Source: Bacillota bacterium
Lineage (GTDB): Bacteria > Bacillota > Clostridia > Oscillospirales > Oscillospiraceae
Assembly (NCBI GenBank): GCA_021768085.1
Contig: JAETOJ010000005.1
Span: forward strand, 1 to 64,000
Direction: 5' to 3'
DNA length: 64,000 nt
The position numbers and the translations under genes were made by a program. Numbering within the stretch: the first letter of the stretch is position 1; every line of letters starts with the position of its first letter. Positions 43,195 through 52,071 of this stretch are shown here, one piece after another. The notes under the pieces were generated by a model. It was not told where the DNA came from. It searched no databases and was given only the letters and a program-made list of their open reading frames with translations.

Positions 43195-45357
43195 TCAATT
43201 TTTCAGCTTTTCTTTCCGCATAGTCAGAGAGATCCGCTTCTTCTTCTCGTCCACTTCCTTCACCCACACCGTCACCACGTCCCCCACACTCAAAACCTCG
43301 GAGGGGTGCTTGAGGTAGCGGTCGCAGATCTGGCTGATGTGCACCAGCCCGTCCTGGTGGACGCCGATGTCCACAAAGGCCCCGAAGTCGATGACGTTGC
43401 GCACCGTACCCTTCAGCTCCATCCCCGGCTTCAGATCCTTCACGTCCAGCACGTCGGTGCGCAGCACCGGGGCGGGCAGCTCGTCCCGGGGATCCCGGCC
43501 CGGCTTCATCAGCTCCGCCGCCACATCCCGCAGGGTGGGCACGCCCACGCCGCACTCCGCCGCCGCCCTGTCCTCGCCATAGGCGGCCAGCTCCGCCTTC
43601 AAGCCGCCCAGCTTCCCGGCCCGCACGTCCGCCATGTCGTGGCCGCACAGGGCCAGCAGCTGTTCCGCCGCCCCGTAGCTCTCCGGGTGGACGGCGGTGT
43701 TGTCCAGGGGGAACTTGCTCTCCGGCACCCGCAGGAAGCCCGCGCACTGCTCGAAGGCTTTCGGCCCCAATTTCGGCACCTTCAAGATCTGCTTCCGGGT
43801 GGTGAAGGGCCCGTTGTCCTCCCGGTACTTGACGATGTTCTTCGCCGTGGTGCCGTTGAGCCCCGCCACCCGGGTGAGCAGCGGCGCGGAGGCGGTGTTC
43901 ACGTCCACCCCCACGGCGTTGACGCAGTCCTCCACCACCCCGTCCAGGGCCTCGCCCAGCCGGGCCTGGGGCATATCGTGCTGGTACTGGCCCACGCCGA
44001 TGGACTTGGGGTCGATCTTCACCAGCTCCGCCAGGGGATCCTGCAACCTCCTGGCAATGGACACCGCCGAGCGCAGGTTCACGTCGAAGTCGGGGAACTC
44101 CTCCGCCGCCAGCTTGGAGGCGGAGTACACCGACGCCCCCGCTTCGTTCACCATGGCGTAGCTGACCCCGCCCCCTACCTTGCGGATCAGCTCCACCGCC
44201 ATCTGCTCCGTCTCCCGGCTGGCGGTGCCGTTGCCGATGGCGATATGGGCCACCTTATGCTTCTTGATGAGGACGGCCAGCTTGTCGATGGCCTCCTGCT
44301 TGCCCCGCTCCCCGTGGGTGGGGTAGACTACCGTGGTGTCCAGCACCTTGCCGGTGGGGTCAACCACCGCCACCTTACACCCCATGCGGTAGCCCGGATC
44401 CAGCCCCATGGTGACGAAGCCCTTCACCGGCGGTTGCATGAGCAGCGGCTTCAGATTCAGGGCAAACTGCCCGATGGCCCCCTCATTGGCCTTGTCCGTC
44501 AGCTCGGAGCGCACCTCCCGCTCCAGGGAAGGCGCAATCAGCCGGTCATAGGCGTCCTCGGCGGCAGTTTTCACAAACTCCATGGCGGCGCGGCCGGGCA
44601 CCACCTTCCGCCGCAGGGCCACCAGGGCCGTCTCCCGATCCATCTCCACGGACACTTTGAGGATCTCCTCCCGCTCCCCCCGGTTCATGGCCAGTACCTG
44701 ATGCCCCTGGGTTTTGGACACCGGGCTGGAAAACTCGTAGTAGAGCCGGTATACGCTGTCCTCCGGCTCCTTGGCCGCGGCTTGGGAGACGATGGACGCC
44801 CGCCGCCAGTACAGCTCCCGCAGCAGCTTGCGCAGGTCGGCGTCATCGGAGATCCACTCAGCGATGATATCGGACGCGCCCTGTAAAGCGTCCGCTCTTG
44901 TCTCCACGCCTTTTTCCGGGTCGATGTAGTCCTCCGCCGCCTTTTCCACGTCCACCGCGGGGCCGATGGCAAAGGCCAGCTCCGCCAGGGGCTCCAGCCC
45001 CTTTTCCCGCGCCATGGTGGCCCGGGTGCGGCGCTTCTGCTTATAGGGCCTGTAAAGATCCTCCACTTCCGCCAGAGTGGCGGCGTTGTCAATGGCGGCG
45101 GCCAGCTCCTCCGTCAGCTTTCCCTGGTTTTCGATGGCCTGCTTCACCTCGTCCCGGCGATCCTGCAAATTGCGCAGGTATTGCAGGCGGTCGGCCAGTT
45201 GGCGGATGAGCTGATCGTCCATGGCCCCGTGGAGCTCCTTGCGGTAGCGGGCGATGAAGGGGACGGTGTTCCCCTCGTCCAGCAGGGTGATAATGTTTTC
45301 CACGTGCTGCACCGGGCGATCCAGCTCCCGGGCCAGCAGTTCTGTGATGCGCTCCAT
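43195..45357 (-). CDS. tex: Tex-family RNA-binding transcription accessory protein
   Basis: A 720-residue nucleic-acid-binding protein with an N-terminal helical region, a YqgF/RNase H-like domain (LDPGYRMGCKVAVVDPTGKV), helix-hairpin-helix motifs (LTRVAGLNGTTAKNIVKYRE) and a C-terminal S1 domain (LKGTVRNVIDFGAFVDIGVH). Tex homologues influence transcription and are linked to stress and toxin expression. I use the ATG at 45357 with AAAGGAG seven bases upstream. The frame extends to 45402 without a better site. It is full length. Confidence 0.93.
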   Translation of the reverse strand: MERITELLARELDRPVQHVENIITLLDEGNTVPFIARYRKELHGAMDDQLIRQLADRLQYLRNLQDRRDEVKQAIENQGKLTEELAAAIDNAATLAEVEDLYRPYKQKRRTRATMAREKGLEPLAELAFAIGPAVDVEKAAEDYIDPEKGVETRADALQGASDIIAEWISDDADLRKLLRELYWRRASIVSQAAAKEPEDSVYRLYYEFSSPVSKTQGHQVLAMNRGEREEILKVSVEMDRETALVALRRKVVPGRAAMEFVKTAAEDAYDRLIAPSLEREVRSELTDKANEGAIGQFALNLKPLLMQPPVKGFVTMGLDPGYRMGCKVAVVDPTGKVLDTTVVYPTHGERGKQEAIDKLAVLIKKHKVAHIAIGNGTASRETEQMAVELIRKVGGGVSYAMVNEAGASVYSASKLAAEEFPDFDVNLRSAVSIARRLQDPLAELVKIDPKSIGVGQYQHDMPQARLGEALDGVVEDCVNAVGVDVNTASAPLLTRVAGLNGTTAKNIVKYREDNGPFTTRKQILKVPKLGPKAFEQCAGFLRVPESKFPLDNTAVHPESYGAAEQLLALCGHDMADVRAGKLGGLKAELAAYGEDRAAAECGVGVPTLRDVAAELMKPGRDPRDELPAPVLRTDVLDVKDLKPGMELKGTVRNVIDFGAFVDIGVHQDGLVHISQICDRYLKHPSEVLSVGDVVTVWVKEVDEKKKRISLTMRKEKLKN

Positions 45358-45420
45358 GTTGATCTCCTTTGCTTGTTGGGATGTGGGGACAGTATACCAC
45401 ATTTTTCCCGGCTGCGCAAA

Positions 45421-45462
45421 GGAAAAGCGGAAGGGGCCTAAAAAGCCCTCTCCCGCTTTCCA
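45421..45462 (-). terminator. Hairpin between spoVAC and tex
   Basis: An imperfect stem (GGAAAGCGGgAGaGGGC with its partner) and a short T-rich tract on the minus strand. It probably ends the spoVAC transcript. Confidence 0.55.
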
Positions 45463-45466
45463 TCCG

Positions 45467-45910
45467 TCAGAACAGCCCCAGCACGTAAATTATGATCCCG
45501 TAGATCACGCTGGCTGAGATCCCGTAGGCCAGCACCGGCCCCGCCACGGTGAACAGCTTGGCCCCGGTGCCGGTGACCAGCCCCTCGCTCTTGAACTCCA
45601 GCGCCGGGGACACCATGGCGTTGGAGAAGCCGGTGATGGGCACCAGGGTGCCCGCCCCCGCGTGCTTGGCGATGTTGTCGAACACCCCCAGGCCGGTGAG
45701 CAGGGAGGCCAGGAAGATCAGCGTGACAGAGGCCCACGTCCCCGCGTCCTCCTTCCCCGCCCCAAAGCTCTGGTAGAGGGCGGACAGCCCCTGGCCGCCG
45801 GCGCAGATGGCGCCCCCCACGCAGAAGGCCCACAGCAGATCCTTCCACAGCGGGGAGGGATCCGCCCGGTCGCTTACATATTTATTGTACTCCTGATTGT
45901 TCATGTCCAT
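45467..45910 (-). CDS. spoVAC: Stage V sporulation protein AC
   Basis: A 147-residue membrane protein with five predicted helices. SpoVAC is the mechanosensitive channel component of the SpoVA complex that moves dipicolinic acid into the spore and releases it at germination. The conserved stretch ASLLTGLGVFDNIAKHAGAG, then PITGFSNAMVSPALEFKSEG, is clear. In Bacillus and most Clostridia spoVAC is followed by spoVAD and spoVAE; here it stands alone between tex and the sugar transporter cluster, so its partners must be elsewhere. Confidence 0.9.
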   Translation of the reverse strand: MDMNNQEYNKYVSDRADPSPLWKDLLWAFCVGGAICAGGQGLSALYQSFGAGKEDAGTWASVTLIFLASLLTGLGVFDNIAKHAGAGTLVPITGFSNAMVSPALEFKSEGLVTGTGAKLFTVAGPVLAYGISASVIYGIIIYVLGLF

Positions 45911-46049
45911 GCGCGCTTCACCTCGTCCCCAGTATACCCCGCTGCCGAGAGATCATGCGCAGGCCAGGGAGATCTTGGGCGTTGTGCACAAAAAAGGCGG
46001 AGGATTTTTTTGCAATCCTCTGAACTTGTGGAGTTCGGCAAATTTTTAC

Positions 46050-46078
46050 TTGCAAACTGGGTACAATGTGGTTATTAT
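46050..46078 (+). promoter_or_regulatory. Promoter of the maltodextrin-type transport operon
   Basis: TTGCAA at 46050-46055 and TATTAT at 46073-46078 with a 17-base spacer. The expected start point is a few bases before the operator palindromes. Confidence 0.75.
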
Positions 46079-46092
46079 GTGTGCATAGGGGC

Positions 46093-46128
46093 TGGAAACG
46101 TTCCCGGTAACCTTACCGGTAACCTTTC
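46093..46128 (+). promoter_or_regulatory. LacI-type operator palindromes
   Basis: GGAAACGTTCCCGGTAAC followed by CTTACCGGTAACCTTTCC forms an imperfect 36-bp palindrome containing the smaller palindromes GGAAACGTTCC and ACCGGT. Operators with a central CG-type dyad fit LacI-family repressors, and one is encoded at 49495-50505. The position just downstream of the promoter suits repression by blocking polymerase. Confidence 0.65.
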
Positions 46129-46167
46129 CAATACCTGGTATTCAATATTCAGTAGGAGGAAATGAAA

Positions 46168-47529
46168 ATGACCAAGAAGCTCATTGCGCTGGTATTGGCC
46201 CTCAGCATGGCCATGACCATGCTGCTTGCTGGCTGCGCCAGCAACCCCAGCACGGAAGGCAGCACCCCCCCCGAGTCCCAGTCCGGCACCGAAACCAAGA
46301 CGCCCGATGACAACAAGGATCCCGCCCCCGCCGGCGAGGGCCGCGTCTACTGGCTGAACTTCAAGCCCGAGCTGGACACCACCGCTCAGGAGCTGGCCCA
46401 GACCTACACCGCCAAGACCGGCGTGCCCGTCCAGGTCGTCACCGCCGCCGCTGGCACCTACAGCCAGACCCTCATCGCCGAGATGGATAAGACCGAGGCC
46501 CCCACCCTGTTCGTCATCGGCAACACCGAGGGCGTCAAGACGTGGAAGGACTACGCCCTGGATCTGAAGGGCACCGCCATTGAGGCTGAGCTGAACACCG
46601 ACGGCTATAACCTCTATGACGAGACCGGCAAGCTGGTGTCCATCGGCTACTGCTACGAGTGCTACGGCATCATCGTCAACCCCGACCTGGTGGAGCAGGC
46701 CGGCCACTCCATGGACGAGATCACCAACTTCGATGGGCTGAAGAAGGTTGTGGAGGACATCCACGCCCGGGCCGGCGAGCTGGGCTTCGACGCCTTCACC
46801 TCCTGCGACATGGACGGCAACTCCTCCTGGCGCTTCACCGGCCACATGGCCAACCTGGAGTACTTCTATGAGCAGAAGGACAATCCCTGGACCGAGTGCC
46901 CCTCCTCCCTCACCGGCGAGTATATGGACAACTTCAAGAACCTCTATGACCTGTGCATCAACAACAGCCTGACCTCCCCCAAGGAGCTGGCCACCGGCGG
47001 CCACGACCCCGACAATGAGTTCAAGACCGGCAAGGCCGCGTTCCATGTTCAGGGCTCCTGGACCTACGCCGACATCTCCGCCGCCGTTCCCAACGCCACC
47101 ATGATCCCCTACTACTGCGGCGTGGCTGGCGAGGAGAAGGCCGGCCTGAACTGCGGCACCGAGAACTGCTGGGCCGTCAACTCCAAGGTCTCCGAGGCCG
47201 ATCAGAAGGCCACCATCGACTTCATGGTGTGGCTGGTCAGTGACCCCGACGCCTCCGCCAAGATGGTGGCTGAGCTGGGCGTGCTGCCCTATAAGAACGC
47301 CCCCGAGTCCGCCAATGGCTTCCTGGCCGACGCTGCCGAGTACACCGCCAATGGCAACTATGTGATGCCCTGGGTCACCAACTACCAGCCCAACGTGGAC
47401 GCCTACCGCGCCACCCTGGTCGCCGCTCTGAACCAGTACAACAGCGATCAGTCCGACGCCAACTGGGCCACCGTCAAGACCGCCTTTGTGGACGGCTGGG
47501 CCGCTCAGTACCAGGCCGTCAACGGCTGA
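46168..47529 (+). CDS. Sugar ABC transporter solute-binding lipoprotein
   Basis: An extracellular binding protein (family 1, MalE-like) of 453 residues. The signal peptide ends in the lipobox LLAGC, so it is attached by lipid to the membrane. A Ser/Thr/Pro-rich linker precedes the bilobed domain, which includes KTWKDYALDLKG and FHVQGSWTYADISAAVPNAT. The second of two close ATGs (46168) is preferred because AGGAGG is eight bases upstream; the first, at 46162, is only two bases from it. The two permease genes, LacI repressor and 4-alpha-glucanotransferase gene downstream point to maltodextrins as substrate, an inference from context. Confidence 0.9.
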   Translation: MTKKLIALVLALSMAMTMLLAGCASNPSTEGSTPPESQSGTETKTPDDNKDPAPAGEGRVYWLNFKPELDTTAQELAQTYTAKTGVPVQVVTAAAGTYSQTLIAEMDKTEAPTLFVIGNTEGVKTWKDYALDLKGTAIEAELNTDGYNLYDETGKLVSIGYCYECYGIIVNPDLVEQAGHSMDEITNFDGLKKVVEDIHARAGELGFDAFTSCDMDGNSSWRFTGHMANLEYFYEQKDNPWTECPSSLTGEYMDNFKNLYDLCINNSLTSPKELATGGHDPDNEFKTGKAAFHVQGSWTYADISAAVPNATMIPYYCGVAGEEKAGLNCGTENCWAVNSKVSEADQKATIDFMVWLVSDPDASAKMVAELGVLPYKNAPESANGFLADAAEYTANGNYVMPWVTNYQPNVDAYRATLVAALNQYNSDQSDANWATVKTAFVDGWAAQYQAVNG

Positions 47530-47565
47530 TCCTCCCTCCGCTTCAACCCTTAGCTTTGACATCAG

Positions 47566-47594
47566 GCCGGGGCGGGCGCATCGCCCGCCCCGGC
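47566..47594 (+). other. Strong intercistronic hairpin after the binding-protein gene
   Basis: A 13-bp perfect stem GCCGGGGCGGGCG and complement with loop CAT, no T run. In binding-protein transport operons such stems let the first gene be expressed more than the permeases by partial termination or by protecting the upstream mRNA. Confidence 0.65.
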
Positions 47595-47612
47595 TTCCCC
47601 TTCCCGTCCGTA

Positions 47613-47684
47613 TGTAGGGGCGGACACTGTCCGCCCGCGCAGCCTTTCCCCGCCTCCGGCGGGCGCACAATGTGCGCCCCTACA
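47613..47684. repeat. REP/MITE-like palindromic element E (72 bp)
   Basis: The two ends are inverted repeats of about 27 bp starting TGTAGGGGCG (23 of 27 match). Each end itself forms a hairpin: GGGCGGACA/TGTCCGCCC on the left and GGGCGCACA/TGTGCGCCC on the right. No coding content. Similar TGTAGGGGC-ended palindromes are common intergenic repeats in gut Clostridia. It lies between the binding-protein and permease genes. Confidence 0.7.
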
Positions 47685-47707
47685 AAACTTCAAGAGGAGC
47701 TGATATC

Positions 47708-48613
47708 TTGAAAAAAGCGAAACACACCAACAACAACTCCCTCCGGCGCGCCACCCGGATGTGGAGCCCGCTGTTCCTGGGGCCTGTGGTCATCGCCTTC
47801 TGCATCGGCTTTGTCTGGCCCTTCCTCCAGGGTATCTGGCTGTCCCTGTGCCAGTTCAAGACGATCTCTGACGCCAAGTTCATCGGCTTCGGCAACTACG
47901 TCAGGGCCTTCCAGGACACCTCCTTCCGCCACGCCTTCTGGTACACCGCCCTGTTCGCCATCGTGTCCCTGGTGATCATCAACGTGCTGGCCTTCGCCGT
48001 GGCCTACGTCCTGACCCAGGGGATCAAGGGCAGCAACTTGTTCCGCACCGTGTTCTTCATGCCCAACCTCATTGGCGGTATCGTGCTGGGCTACATCTGG
48101 TCCATGATCTTTGACGGCATCCTCAGCCACTGGTCCACCTCTATCCTGATGGACAGCAAATTCGGCTTCTGGGGCCTGATTATCCTCATGTGCTGGCAGC
48201 AGATCGGCTACATGATGATCATCTACATTGCCGGGCTTCAGAACGTCCCCGGCGAGATGCTGGAGGCCGCCCGCATCGACGGGGCCACCCGCTGGCAAAC
48301 CCTGTTCAAGGTCACCATTCCCAACGTGATGCCCTCCATCACCATCTGTATGTTCCTGTCCCTGACGAATGGTTTCAAGCTGTTCGATCAGAATCTGGCC
48401 CTCACCGCCGGCCAGCCCTTCACCATCCTGCCCGACGGCACCACCGTCAAGCAGACCGAGATGCTGGCCCTGAACATCTTCAACACCTTTAATACCCCCA
48501 GCGCCACATCCCAGGGTACCGCCCAGGCCAAGGCGGTTATCTTCTTCATTCTGGTGGCCGGTCTGGGCCTGGCCCAGTTGGCCTACACCCGTAAACGGGA
48601 GGTGCAGCAGTAA
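47708..48613 (+). CDS. Sugar ABC transporter permease (MalF-like)
   Basis: A 301-residue inner-membrane permease with six helices and the EAA loop (EMLEAARIDGATRWQTLFKV, with the conserved G) that contacts the ATPase. I start at the TTG at 47708, with GAGGAG seven bases before it. The longer frame runs into a repeat. It forms the channel with the next gene product. The stop TAA overlaps the start of the second permease by one base. No ATPase gene is present in the cluster, so a shared MsiK/MalK-type ATPase elsewhere is probable. Confidence 0.9.
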   Translation: MKKAKHTNNNSLRRATRMWSPLFLGPVVIAFCIGFVWPFLQGIWLSLCQFKTISDAKFIGFGNYVRAFQDTSFRHAFWYTALFAIVSLVIINVLAFAVAYVLTQGIKGSNLFRTVFFMPNLIGGIVLGYIWSMIFDGILSHWSTSILMDSKFGFWGLIILMCWQQIGYMMIIYIAGLQNVPGEMLEAARIDGATRWQTLFKVTIPNVMPSITICMFLSLTNGFKLFDQNLALTAGQPFTILPDGTTVKQTEMLALNIFNTFNTPSATSQGTAQAKAVIFFILVAGLGLAQLAYTRKREVQQ

Positions 48614-49473
48614 TGAACAACAAAAAATCCCTCTCCCCCGAACGCCGCCGGAAGGCTATTCTGTCCGTGGTGCTGGCCGTGATCTGCATCATCTACGTGC
48701 TGCCCGTGCTGGCGGTGGTGATCAACTCCTTCAAGCTGAACACCTACGTCAAGACCGACACCTTCGCCCTGCCCACCGGTGAGATGTGGGCCGGTTTCGA
48801 CAACTTTATCAAGGGCATGACCTTCGGCAACTACCCCTTCGCGGACAGCGTGAAGTACAGCGTCATCATCACCGTGCTGTCCACCGCCTTGATCCTGCTG
48901 TGCACCTCCATGGCTGCCTGGTACATCGCCCGGGTGAACTCCTTCTTCTGCAAGGTGCTCTACTTCCTGTGCGTGTTCTCCATGGTGGTTCCCTTCCAGA
49001 TGGTGATGTATACCCTGTCCAAGACCGCCGACAAGCTGAAGCTGAACACCCCCTGGACGATCCCCATTGTCTATCTGGGCTTCGGCGCGGGCCTGGCCAT
49101 CTTCATGTTCGTGGGCTTCGTCAAGTCCATCCCCCTGGAGATTGAGGAGGCCGCCGCCATCGACGGCTGCGGGCCGCTGCGCACCTATTTCTCCGTGGTG
49201 CTGCCCATGCTCAAGCCCACTATGATCTCCGTGGGCATCCTGGAGATCATGTGGGTGTGGAACGACTACCTGCTGCCCTCCCTGGTGCTGAACATCACCA
49301 AATACCGCACCATCCCCATCCACATCCAGTACCTGAAGGGCAGCTACGGCACCGTGGATCTGGGCGCCACCATGGCTCTGATCCTGCTGTCCATCATCCC
49401 GGTGATCGTGTTCTACCTCACCTGCCAGAAGCACATCATCAAGGGCGTGGCCGCAGGCGCCGTAAAGGGCTGA
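48613..49473 (+). CDS. Sugar ABC transporter permease (MalG-like)
   Basis: The second channel subunit, 286 residues, six helices, with the MalG-type EAA motif (EIEEAAAIDGCGPLRTYFSV) and the family N-terminus (ILSVVLAVICIIYVLPVLAV). It overlaps the MalF-like gene by one base (TAATG). With the binding protein it makes the importer of an oligosaccharide, probably maltodextrin. The LacI-type regulator gene begins 21 bases after it. Confidence 0.92.
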   Translation: MNNKKSLSPERRRKAILSVVLAVICIIYVLPVLAVVINSFKLNTYVKTDTFALPTGEMWAGFDNFIKGMTFGNYPFADSVKYSVIITVLSTALILLCTSMAAWYIARVNSFFCKVLYFLCVFSMVVPFQMVMYTLSKTADKLKLNTPWTIPIVYLGFGAGLAIFMFVGFVKSIPLEIEEAAAIDGCGPLRTYFSVVLPMLKPTMISVGILEIMWVWNDYLLPSLVLNITKYRTIPIHIQYLKGSYGTVDLGATMALILLSIIPVIVFYLTCQKHIIKGVAAGAVKG

Positions 49474-49494
49474 TTCCCGAAAGGAGGGATACGG

Positions 49495-50505
49495 ATGACC
49501 ATCAAGGATATCGCGCGGCTGTCGGGCGTGGGTGTGGCCACCGTGTCCCGGGTATTGAACGACCACCCCGACGTGTCGGAGGATACCCGCCGTAAGGTGA
49601 TGGCGGTGGTGGAGGAGCAGGGCTTCCAGCCCAACACCAACGCCAAGCACCTCAAGCAGCAGACCAGCGCCTCCGTGGCCCTGATCGTCAAGGGCACCAT
49701 GAATATGCTCTTTGCCGACCTGGTGGAGCGGTGCCAGCAGCTGTTGCAGGACGCGGGCCGGGACGCGGCGGTGTATTACCTGGACGAGGACGCCAACGAG
49801 GTGGCCTACGCCCTCCAGCTGTGCCGGGAGCGCAAGCCCCAGGGGATCCTCTTTTTGGGGGGCGACCTGGAGTTTTTCCAGGCGGAGTTCGGCGGGATCA
49901 GCGTGCCCTGCGTCCTGCTGACAAACTCCGCCCGGGAGCTGGGCTTCGCCAACCTGTCCTCCCTCACCACCGACGATGAAGAGGCCGCCCGGCAGGTGAT
50001 CCGCCTCCTGGCCGGTCAGGGCCACCGGCATATTGGCCTGGTGGGGGGTAACTGGTCGTGCACCCAGATCAGCTACCGCCGGGTGCGGGGCTGTCAGCGG
50101 GCCTTCGACGAGCTGGGCCTGCCCTTTGACCCCCGGCGCTGCGAGCCCTGCCGCTACTCCCTGTCCGACGCCTACGACACCACCAAGCGGCTGCTGGCCC
50201 GGTGTCCGGAGCTCACCGCCCTGTTCTGCCTCAGCGACGTGATGGCCATGGGCGCCATCCGGGCCATCCGGGATCTGGGCCGTAAGATCCCGGAGGACGT
50301 GTCCGTGGTGGGCTACGACGGCATCCCTTTGTCCCAGTTCTCCGTCCCCCGGCTGGCCACCGTCCGGCAGGACACCCAGCTGCTGGCGGAGCAGGGGGTG
50401 GAGCTGCTGCTGCACAGCCTTCAGCGGCCCTGTCCTCCCGTCCACGGCGTGGTGCCCTTCCAGCTCATCTCCGGAGGAAGCGTATCATCGCCTCGGACGG
50501 CCTGA
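49495..50505 (+). CDS. LacI-family transcriptional repressor
   Basis: A 336-residue repressor: N-terminal LacI helix-turn-helix (TIKDIARLSGVGVATVSRVL, residues 2-21), hinge helix near residue 50-58, and a periplasmic-binding-protein-like sensor domain. AAAGGAGGG precedes the ATG. The palindromes at 46093-46128 downstream of the operon promoter are the likely operator. Its position between the permeases and malQ suggests control of this operon by the imported sugar, an inference from gene order. Confidence 0.9.
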   Translation: MTIKDIARLSGVGVATVSRVLNDHPDVSEDTRRKVMAVVEEQGFQPNTNAKHLKQQTSASVALIVKGTMNMLFADLVERCQQLLQDAGRDAAVYYLDEDANEVAYALQLCRERKPQGILFLGGDLEFFQAEFGGISVPCVLLTNSARELGFANLSSLTTDDEEAARQVIRLLAGQGHRHIGLVGGNWSCTQISYRRVRGCQRAFDELGLPFDPRRCEPCRYSLSDAYDTTKRLLARCPELTALFCLSDVMAMGAIRAIRDLGRKIPEDVSVVGYDGIPLSQFSVPRLATVRQDTQLLAEQGVELLLHSLQRPCPPVHGVVPFQLISGGSVSSPRTA

Positions 50506-50519
50506 CCTATCAAACCCCA

Positions 50520-50552
50520 GCCGCCGGACTGATCCACGGTCCGGCGGCTTTG
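50520..50552 (+). terminator. Hairpin between the LacI gene and malQ
   Basis: A 10-bp stem GCCGCCGGAC/GTCCGGCGGC followed by only TTT, so it is a weak or partial terminator. Confidence 0.5.
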
Positions 50553-50572
50553 ACGAAAGGTGGAACCTTGTG

Positions 50573-52066
50573 ATGAGATCCGCCGGCATCTTAATGCCCA
50601 TCTCCTCTCTGCCCTCCCCCTGCGGCATCGGCACCCTGGGCGCCGCCGCCCGGGAATTTGTGGATTTCCTCGCCGCCGGGGGGCAGTCCTGCTGGCAGAT
50701 CCTGCCCATCTGCCCCACCAGCTACGGCGACTCCCCCTACCAGTCCTTCTCCTCCTGCGCCGGCAACCCCTATTTCATCGACCTGGATACCCTGGCGGAC
50801 TGGGGCCTCCTCCAGCGGTCGGAGTACCAGGAGCTTGACTGGGGGGACGACCCCGCCCAGGTGGACTACGCCCTGCTCTATGAGCGGCGCTACCCGGTGC
50901 TGCGCCGTGCCGTCCAGCGGCTGTTGGCCGCCCCCCCGGCAGACCTCGCCCCCTTCCTGGCAGACAACGCGGACTGGCTGGAGGACTACGCCCTGTTCAT
51001 GGCGCTGAAGGACAAATTCGGCGGCGTGTCCTGGTTCCAATGGCGGTCGGAGCTGCGCCGGCGGGATCCCGCCGCGCTGAAGGCCGCTGAGCAGGAGCTG
51101 GCCCAGGACATATTGTTCTGGAAGGCCGTCCAGTACCTCTTTTTCACCCAGTGGTGGAACCTGAAGGAGTACGCCAACAGCCAGGGCGTGTCCATCATCG
51201 GCGACCTGCCCATCTACGTGGCCGGGGACAGCGCCGACGTGTGGGCCAATCGACAGCAGTTCCAGCTGGACGAAAACCTCATGCCTACCGAGGTGTCCGG
51301 CTGTCCCCCCGACGGCTTCGCCGCCGACGGCCAGCTGTGGGGCAACCCCCTCTTTGACTGGGATCGGATGAAGCAGGACGGCTATCAGTGGTGGCTGCGG
51401 CGCATTGCCTTCCAGCTGAAGATCTACGACGTGCTGCGCATCGATCACTTCCGGGCCTTTGACGCCTACTACGCCATCCCCTACGGGGACCACACCGCCC
51501 GGAACGGCCGCTGGCGGCCCGGCCCCGGCATGGACTTCTTCCGGGCAGTGAACGAGAAGCTGGGGCGGCAGAACATCATCGCCGAGGACCTGGGCTTCCT
51601 CACCGACTCGGTGCGAGAGCTGCTGCGGGAGACGGGCTACCCTGGCATGAAGGTGCTGGAGCTGGCCTTTGACAGCCGGGATCCCGCCCCCGGTTACCTG
51701 CCTCACTGCTACCCCACTAACTGTGTGGCCTACCCCGGCACCCACGACAACGACACCATCCAGGGCTGGCTGGCCTCCGCCGCCCCCGAGGACGCCGCCT
51801 TCGCCAAGGCGTACCTGCGCCTCAGCAAGCGGGAGGGCTACCACTGGGGCATGATGCGCGCGGCCTGGGCTTCCCCCGCCGATCTGGCGGTGATCCAGGC
51901 CCAGGATCTGCTGGGCCTGGGCAGCGAGGCCCGGATGAACACCCCCTCCACCCTGGGGGGCAACTGGCAGTGGCGGGCTCTGCCCGGCTCCTTCTCCCCC
52001 CGGCTGGCCCGCCGCCTGCACCGGGAGATGGAGGTATACCAGCGTCTGCCGGCACAAAACCCATAA
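50573..52066 (+). CDS. malQ: 4-alpha-glucanotransferase (amylomaltase, GH77)
   Basis: Transfers alpha-1,4-glucan chains between maltodextrins and releases glucose. The 497-residue GH77 protein shows ILMPISSLPSPCGIGTLG at the N-terminus, the nucleophile region RIDHFRAF, the acid/base in IIAEDLGFL and the HDNDT motif with the third acidic residue. The ATG at 50573 has AAAGGTGG upstream; a GTG one codon earlier is also possible. As part of the transporter cluster it provides the intracellular maltodextrin-processing step. No maltodextrin phosphorylase gene lies nearby. Confidence 0.93.
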   Translation: MRSAGILMPISSLPSPCGIGTLGAAAREFVDFLAAGGQSCWQILPICPTSYGDSPYQSFSSCAGNPYFIDLDTLADWGLLQRSEYQELDWGDDPAQVDYALLYERRYPVLRRAVQRLLAAPPADLAPFLADNADWLEDYALFMALKDKFGGVSWFQWRSELRRRDPAALKAAEQELAQDILFWKAVQYLFFTQWWNLKEYANSQGVSIIGDLPIYVAGDSADVWANRQQFQLDENLMPTEVSGCPPDGFAADGQLWGNPLFDWDRMKQDGYQWWLRRIAFQLKIYDVLRIDHFRAFDAYYAIPYGDHTARNGRWRPGPGMDFFRAVNEKLGRQNIIAEDLGFLTDSVRELLRETGYPGMKVLELAFDSRDPAPGYLPHCYPTNCVAYPGTHDNDTIQGWLASAAPEDAAFAKAYLRLSKREGYHWGMMRAAWASPADLAVIQAQDLLGLGSEARMNTPSTLGGNWQWRALPGSFSPRLARRLHREMEVYQRLPAQNP

Positions 52067-52071
52067 CCTCC

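Noticed and set aside
41563-44886. Very long plus-strand open frame opposite the MerR-RDD and tex genes
   Set aside because: Spans two real minus-strand genes, low-complexity His/Gln/Pro-rich translation.
48583-50445. Minus-strand open frame opposite the permease and LacI genes
   Set aside because: Crosses several well-supported plus-strand genes; translation is His/Gln/Gly-rich without motifs.
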